A DNA stretch of 64,000 nucleotides from Candidatus Methylomirabilis sp. (lineage in GTDB: Bacteria > Muiribacteriota > Ozemobacteria > Ozemobacterales > Ozemobacteraceae): contig DYKG01000013.1 of assembly GCA_020722725.1 (NCBI GenBank), positions 1 through 64,000 of the forward strand, read 5' to 3'. Below the pieces are notes generated by a model. It saw nothing but the letters and a program-made list of their open reading frames with translations. It was not told the origin of the DNA and searched no databases. Position 1 is the first letter of the stretch; each line of letters opens with the position of its first letter. The translations under genes and the position numbers were made by a program. Shown piece after piece: positions 60,309 through 64,000 of this stretch.

Positions 60309-61496
60309 ATGGCAGAAGATAAGCAAAAAAAAGATGCGGCAAAAAAAGAAGGCGGTCATTCATTAGAAGGCCCGGGCGATGAAAATCGTTCGATTGCTTC
60401 ATATTTAAATCCATTCCATGGCCATATTGGTCTTGGCGAGCGACTTCTTTTCACCAAATATTTTTCTACTCTGACCAAAGCCGGTATTTCGGTGCTGCGC
60501 TCTCTTGGCACTCTTTCGCGCCAGATGAAAACCTGGCGTTTTAAAAAAATGATCTGGGATATGAAAGATGATGTCGAGGGTGGGATGCCTTTAAACGTTT
60601 GTTTTAAACGAAACGAAGATACCTTCGGCATGCTTTACGCCAACCTGATCAAGGTAGGCGAAGAATCTGGCCGCCTGTATATGGTTCTCGAACGCCTCAG
60701 TTCTTTGCTTGGAAGACAGATCGTTCTTCGCCGCCGGGTGCTTTCAGCGCTCGCTTATCCGGCTATCATTTCACTGGTTGCCGGCGGTGTTGTATTGTTT
60801 CTCATGTTGTTTGTAATTCCGCAGTTTGCCAACCTGTTCCAGCAGTTCAACCAGGAACTTCCCTGGCTGACGCAGACGGTAATTGATATTTCCAATTTCC
60901 TTGGTAGAAATGTTTTGAATCTGCTTGCTGCTGCTGTTGCTTTTTCCATTATCATTTATCAGATTAACCAAACGATGTCGGGGCGCAGGTTTTTTGACTG
61001 GTTCAAACTGAAAATACCAGTTTTTGGCGGTCTGCTGCAAAAATATCTGATCGCCATGTATGCGCGCAATCTTTCAACTCTTTTTGAATCAGGTATCAAC
61101 GTTATTTCTGCGATGAAAATCAGTAATGAAGCCGTAGAAAATGTCATTATTCAAGAAGCTCTTAACAGCGTAGTCAACGAGGTCGAAGGTGGTATTCCGA
61201 TTGCCAGGGCATTAGCTAAAATCGAATTAATGCCCGAGTTGTCCACCCAGATGATCGAAGTCGGTGAAGAATCCGGTAACCTTGATGAAATGCTGGAAAA
61301 AGTAGCCGAATTCTACGAAGACGAAATCAACTTCCTGATCGACCAGATCACCGCCCTTGTCGAACCCGTGTTTATTGTTATCATCGGAACAATTGTCGGC
61401 TTCATCGTTCTTGCCATGTATCTGCCAATCTTCCGTATGGCCAAAGTCGTAACCGGCGGCGGCAGTGGCGGCCCCGGAGCCCCCGGCGGCCTATAA
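60309..61496 (+). CDS. pilC: inner-membrane platform protein PilC/GspF
   Basis: This 395-residue protein has two T2SSF domains. The first (about 40-170) includes FTKYFSTLTKAGISVLRSLGTLSRQ and VGEESGRLYMVLERLSSLLG. The second (about 245-365) includes YARNLSTLFESGINVISAMKIS and MIEVGEESGNLDEMLEKVAEFYEDEI. Three membrane segments are seen (SLVAGGVVLFLMLFVIPQF, LLAAAVAFSIIIYQI, VFIVIIGTIVGFIVLAMYLP). It anchors the motor ATPase and pseudopilus base. The C-terminus is Gly/Pro-rich. AGGGAG precedes the ATG. The spacer that follows holds two palindromes. Confidence 0.93.
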   Translation: MAEDKQKKDAAKKEGGHSLEGPGDENRSIASYLNPFHGHIGLGERLLFTKYFSTLTKAGISVLRSLGTLSRQMKTWRFKKMIWDMKDDVEGGMPLNVCFKRNEDTFGMLYANLIKVGEESGRLYMVLERLSSLLGRQIVLRRRVLSALAYPAIISLVAGGVVLFLMLFVIPQFANLFQQFNQELPWLTQTVIDISNFLGRNVLNLLAAAVAFSIIIYQINQTMSGRRFFDWFKLKIPVFGGLLQKYLIAMYARNLSTLFESGINVISAMKISNEAVENVIIQEALNSVVNEVEGGIPIARALAKIELMPELSTQMIEVGEESGNLDEMLEKVAEFYEDEINFLIDQITALVEPVFIVIIGTIVGFIVLAMYLPIFRMAKVVTGGGSGGPGAPGGL

Positions 61497-61531
61497 GAAG
61501 ATTCCAAACCACCAGACGACGAACGCATATT

Positions 61532-61559
61532 GTAGAGACGCCATATACGGCGTCTCTAC
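61532..61559. repeat. intergenic palindrome GTAGAGACGCC...GGCGTCTCTAC, copy 1
   Basis: An 11-bp inverted repeat (61532-61542 with 61549-61559) with a 6-nt centre, resembling the GTAGAGACGC-type palindromes widespread in bacterial intergenic DNA. A related copy lies at 61615-61634. Confidence 0.7.
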
Positions 61560-61567
61560 GTATGCCT

Positions 61568-61607
61568 GTTGCACACCTATTTTTGTAGGTTCCCGTTGCA
61601 CACCTAT
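61568..61607. repeat. 13-bp direct repeat GTTGCACACCTAT, two copies
   Basis: GTTGCACACCTAT occurs at 61568-61580 and 61595-61607, between the two palindromes. The direct and inverted repeats together suggest remnants of a small non-autonomous mobile element. Confidence 0.65.
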
Positions 61608-61614
61608 ATTGTAA

Positions 61615-61634
61615 AGACGCCATATATGGCGTCT
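61615..61634. repeat. 20-bp perfect palindrome, copy 2 of the GAGACGCC family
   Basis: AGACGCCATATATGGCGTCT is a perfect 20-bp palindrome. Its arms share AGACGCC/GGCGTCT with copy 1. An A8 run follows. Confidence 0.7.
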
Positions 61635-61723
61635 CAAAAAAAACACCTAAATTATTCTTTAACAATGCCGATGAATAAATAGGGCTATTTGTCCTTAACA
61701 GTTAGTCGTATAAGGAGCGGTTT

Positions 61724-63646
61724 ATGAAAATCCTCAAGGCTCACAGGGCAGAGAGATATTGCAGAATACTGGCTGCAGTCTTTTTCTCTCTATTACTGGT
61801 CTGCCCGACCTTTGCAGAAAATCTCACCGACACCTCGCTGGGAACTTATGGAATGAACGGAATCGTCCTGTTCCCCAACCATGAAGCGGGTGAATTCAAG
61901 GTTAGCACGGATGCACCAGATATTGTCAGCGCCGAGTTCTTCAGCTGGTCTTTTGCCGGTGCAGCAACTCTTATTCCTGCTCCTCATGCCCTTGTTAAGT
62001 TCATGCGCATCAGCCAGGTCAACAAAGATCCTGATGTTGTCAGGGTTATCCTTGTTCTTAACGAACCGGTGAAGCTTATACCCAGAAGAATCGGCAAGAA
62101 TCTTGTTCTTGAAACCGCCAGCCCGGTAAACAAGAATTCTTCAAACCAGTATGCCAGAGGTATGAATGCTCCTGTTGATTACGATTTTGCTTCAAATTTC
62201 AGAAATTCTCCAACTGTTCTCGATCAGAAGGTCAGCCTGAACTTCGAACAGGAAGATCTGATGACCATCCTCAACGCCCTGGCGGTAAAATTCAACCTCA
62301 GAGTTTTTGCCGATTCCGGTGTTAAGGGAAAATACAGTGTTAACGCCCAGGATGTCGCCTTGCGTGATATCCTGAAAAATCTTCTTTTGCAGAAAAATTT
62401 CCAATATACTCTCAAAGGTCGTGATCTAACGGTTATCTCGCTTGGAAATGAATCGGGCAGAATGGCCCGCGAATTGCTTTTCCGCGATCTAAGCCTAAAA
62501 GATGCATTGCAGACCCTTTCCAAAATGATGAATGTGAATTTGATCATTCATGAAAGTGTCGAAGATAAAACGGTAAATTTTTATGTCGAAAACCTCAATC
62601 TTGATGAACTGCTTGATTTGCTGATTGAGACCAACGGATTGGTCAAGAAACCGCACAATGACAACACTTTTGTCATTCTCGCCAGGGATCGCGCCGCAGA
62701 TTTCGGGCAAAAGGAATATCGAACCTACAAGCTCATCAATGCCAAGCCTCAGGAAGTGGTCGATCTGGTTACGAAGAGCAAAGGCCTTGCCGAGAAGATC
62801 AATACCGAAAATTTCGCTATCAACGAAAGAATCAACACCCTGTCTGCTTATGACACGGTTGAAAACCTGAATCTGCTGAGTAAAATCATCGAAAGCATCG
62901 ATGAAAAAGTCAAGCAGGCGGTTATTGAAGTAAAGCTGGTCGAAATCAATCGCCAGAGCCTGAAAAATCTGGGAATCAGCCTTGACAGCTACAAGATCAA
63001 CGTTGCCGATATCGGCAGATTGCCGACCAATTATGCGTTGCCGGCTACCCTTGATTTTCTTGAACAGGAAGAAAAGGCAAAAGTTCTTGCCAGCCCGAAA
63101 ATCCGTGCGCTGCATGGCAAGAAAGCTTCGATTAATATAGGCGAAGTTATTCCGGTGCCTTATTATCGTTATGAAAATGCCAGCAACAGTATTCTTGGCT
63201 ACACCCCACAGGTTTACAAAGAATACCGTGACGTTCAGGTTGGTATCAGGCTTGAAGTAACTCCCGAAATTACCCGTGACAACGAAATCAGCATGCAGCT
63301 GAACACCACGGTTGATTCTGTGCTGAGCATCAATGCCGATGGCCAGATTCATCGGGCTGAAAGAAAAACTGATACCTATGTTCGAATCAAGAATGGCGAA
63401 ACTGTTGTGCTGGGTGGTCTGATCAATCATCAGAACTCCGACCAGGTTAAATCGCCTTCGATTATTAACAAAGTTCCGCTGTTGAAGGGGCTCTTGTCCA
63501 ATACCCACTATTCACAGAGCAACTCAGAAATGATTATGCTGGTCACGCCGCGCCTGGTAAATCTTGACTATTACGAAGATCAGCCCGAACAGGCACAACC
63601 CGGCCTGACAATTGCGAAAGAAGATTTCAACCACAGCTCGATGTGA
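61724..63646 (+). CDS. pilQ: type IV pilus/type II secretin (PilQ-like)
   Basis: The 640-residue outer-membrane channel subunit starts with a signal peptide, then an AMIN-like domain (about 30-130), an STN-type domain with VSLNFEQEDLMTILNALAVKFNLRVFADSGVKGKYSV (about 170-235) and a secretin-N domain (YKLINAKPQEVVDLV..., about 335-385). The C-terminal secretin domain holds AVIEVKLVEINRQSLKNLGI, KAKVLASPKIRALHGKKASINIGE, GIRLEVTPEIT and VVLGGLINHQNSDQVKSPSIINKVPLLKGLLS. This is PilQ-style, and competence or T2SS use is possible. AAGGAG lies 6 nt before the ATG. The spacer from pilC is 227 nt and holds repeats, so it may have its own promoter. Confidence 0.92.
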   Translation: MKILKAHRAERYCRILAAVFFSLLLVCPTFAENLTDTSLGTYGMNGIVLFPNHEAGEFKVSTDAPDIVSAEFFSWSFAGAATLIPAPHALVKFMRISQVNKDPDVVRVILVLNEPVKLIPRRIGKNLVLETASPVNKNSSNQYARGMNAPVDYDFASNFRNSPTVLDQKVSLNFEQEDLMTILNALAVKFNLRVFADSGVKGKYSVNAQDVALRDILKNLLLQKNFQYTLKGRDLTVISLGNESGRMARELLFRDLSLKDALQTLSKMMNVNLIIHESVEDKTVNFYVENLNLDELLDLLIETNGLVKKPHNDNTFVILARDRAADFGQKEYRTYKLINAKPQEVVDLVTKSKGLAEKINTENFAINERINTLSAYDTVENLNLLSKIIESIDEKVKQAVIEVKLVEINRQSLKNLGISLDSYKINVADIGRLPTNYALPATLDFLEQEEKAKVLASPKIRALHGKKASINIGEVIPVPYYRYENASNSILGYTPQVYKEYRDVQVGIRLEVTPEITRDNEISMQLNTTVDSVLSINADGQIHRAERKTDTYVRIKNGETVVLGGLINHQNSDQVKSPSIINKVPLLKGLLSNTHYSQSNSEMIMLVTPRLVNLDYYEDQPEQAQPGLTIAKEDFNHSSM

Positions 63647-63955
63647 TTCTCTCTAACAAAAAGAATGCCTCAGTGGCTGGAAAAAACGGTCTTTGAGTCC
63701 ATGGAATGTCGAAATGACCGATTTGAAACCGCTCTTGAATGATTCTCCGAACAGTTTGTGGCTCGCAAAACTTGGCAAAATAACCCCTTGCCAAAGCATA
63801 AAATATTGATAACTTATTTTAACTGTGTTTTTTCAAAACATATTTCACAGAAAATATATTTGTTGGGGTCGGCCCCCGCGCCGACCCGGCCCAAATTTGA
63901 AAATTTTGAATGTGTCGAATAAAATAGATGCTAAATTGCCCGATAAAGGAAAAAA
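63647..63955. other. 309-nt spacer between secretin and prepilin genes
   Basis: No gene is seen. It contains a 7-bp hairpin (TTGGCAA...TTGCCAA, about 63773-63795), an AT-rich stretch and the GC palindrome at 63866-63887. No clear promoter, neither -35/-10 nor -24/-12, was found for the downstream prepilin gene. Confidence 0.5.
63866..63887. repeat. GC-rich intergenic palindrome (GGGTCGGC/GCCGACCC)
   Basis: GGGTCGGC (63866-63873) and GCCGACCC (63880-63887) with loop CCCCGC; same layout as 20075-20094 and 40962-40983. Confidence 0.6.
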
Positions 63956-64000
63956 ATGACCGGTAGAATTAACAGAAAAGGCTTTTCGCTAATAGAACTC
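63956..64000 (+). CDS. type IV prepilin-like protein, 5' end only
   Basis: The window ends after 15 codons (MTGRINRKGFSLIEL). The basic leader followed by G|FSLIEL is the prepilin peptidase site with the +5 Glu. AAAGGA precedes the ATG by 6 nt. It belongs with the cluster starting at 59 kb. Pilin class and length cannot be read. Confidence 0.7.
   Translation, partial: MTGRINRKGFSLIEL

Noticed and set aside
62495-63508. 337-codon open frame antisense to the secretin gene
   Set aside because: Asp/Phe/Ile-rich composition is the mirror of secretin codons; no start signal or recognisable domain.
63770-63800. Possible sigma-54 promoter (TTGGCA...TTGC) before the last prepilin gene
   Set aside because: The GG-to-GC spacing is 14 nt instead of the required 10, and the sequence is better read as a 7-bp hairpin.

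Overview
The window is chromosomal DNA of moderate G+C from a diderm (Gram-negative-type) bacterium. A heptosyltransferase-family glycosyltransferase, a secretin and several lipoproteins indicate an outer membrane. CdaA, TrmFO, MutS2, ThiT and a CxxC-type L28 are more typical of deep-branching or Firmicutes-like lineages. Together with very large glycine-rich lipoproteins, this mixture fits an under-sampled phylum such as Candidatus Riflebacteria. That assignment is a guess from gene content and was not tested by alignment. No rRNA, tRNA, CRISPR array, integrase or transposase was seen, so this looks like core chromosome with a few accessory patches.

Layout. 1-5 kb: a probably frameshifted secreted-protein gene (minus), thiamine transporter ThiT, ribosomal protein L28, an M17 aminopeptidase, and a lipoprotein whose Shine-Dalgarno (SD) site lies inside a perfect 14-bp hairpin. 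5-11 kb: a minus-strand trio (YbjN-like protein, PH-like tail-anchored protein, polyprenyl-phosphate sugar transferase) divergent from two glycosyltransferases and a DJ-1/PfpI protein. 11-20 kb: a zinc-ribbon protein, YjbQ, two lipoproteins (one of 1443 aa with five tandem repeats), and a double-domain M16-family protein lacking both catalytic motifs. 20-30 kb, all minus: a sigma-70 factor with an overlapping upstream mini-ORF, a DUF2325 protein coupled to mutS, ruvB, ruvA, yebC, a radical SAM protein and a flavoprotein.

30-41 kb, all plus and tightly packed: dapA, cdaA, a YbbR protein, a 773-aa HEAT-repeat protein, dprA, an Smg-like gene, topA and trmFO, ending in a strong hairpin. 41-48 kb, minus: a 1286-aa lipoprotein with about eight Ig/PKD-like modules, an unrecognised protein and an EF-G-like GTPase. 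48-57 kb: a lytic transglycosylase, a small excisionase-like regulator with a 49-aa membrane peptide, a candidate structured small RNA, then STAS, TPR, glmS and mutS2 genes.

57-64 kb: rpoN behind a near-consensus sigma-70 promoter, then a type IV pilus/type II secretion-like cluster. It holds a polysaccharide-export-domain protein, a prepilin, a PilC/GspF platform protein, a secretin and the first 15 codons of another prepilin. The motor ATPase and PilMNO-type genes are not inside the window.

The least explained items are the SD-masking hairpin (3173-3212), the orphan terminator with stacked hairpins (50821-50957), the double-inactive M16 protein, the sigma-factor mini-ORF, and dispersed intergenic palindromes.
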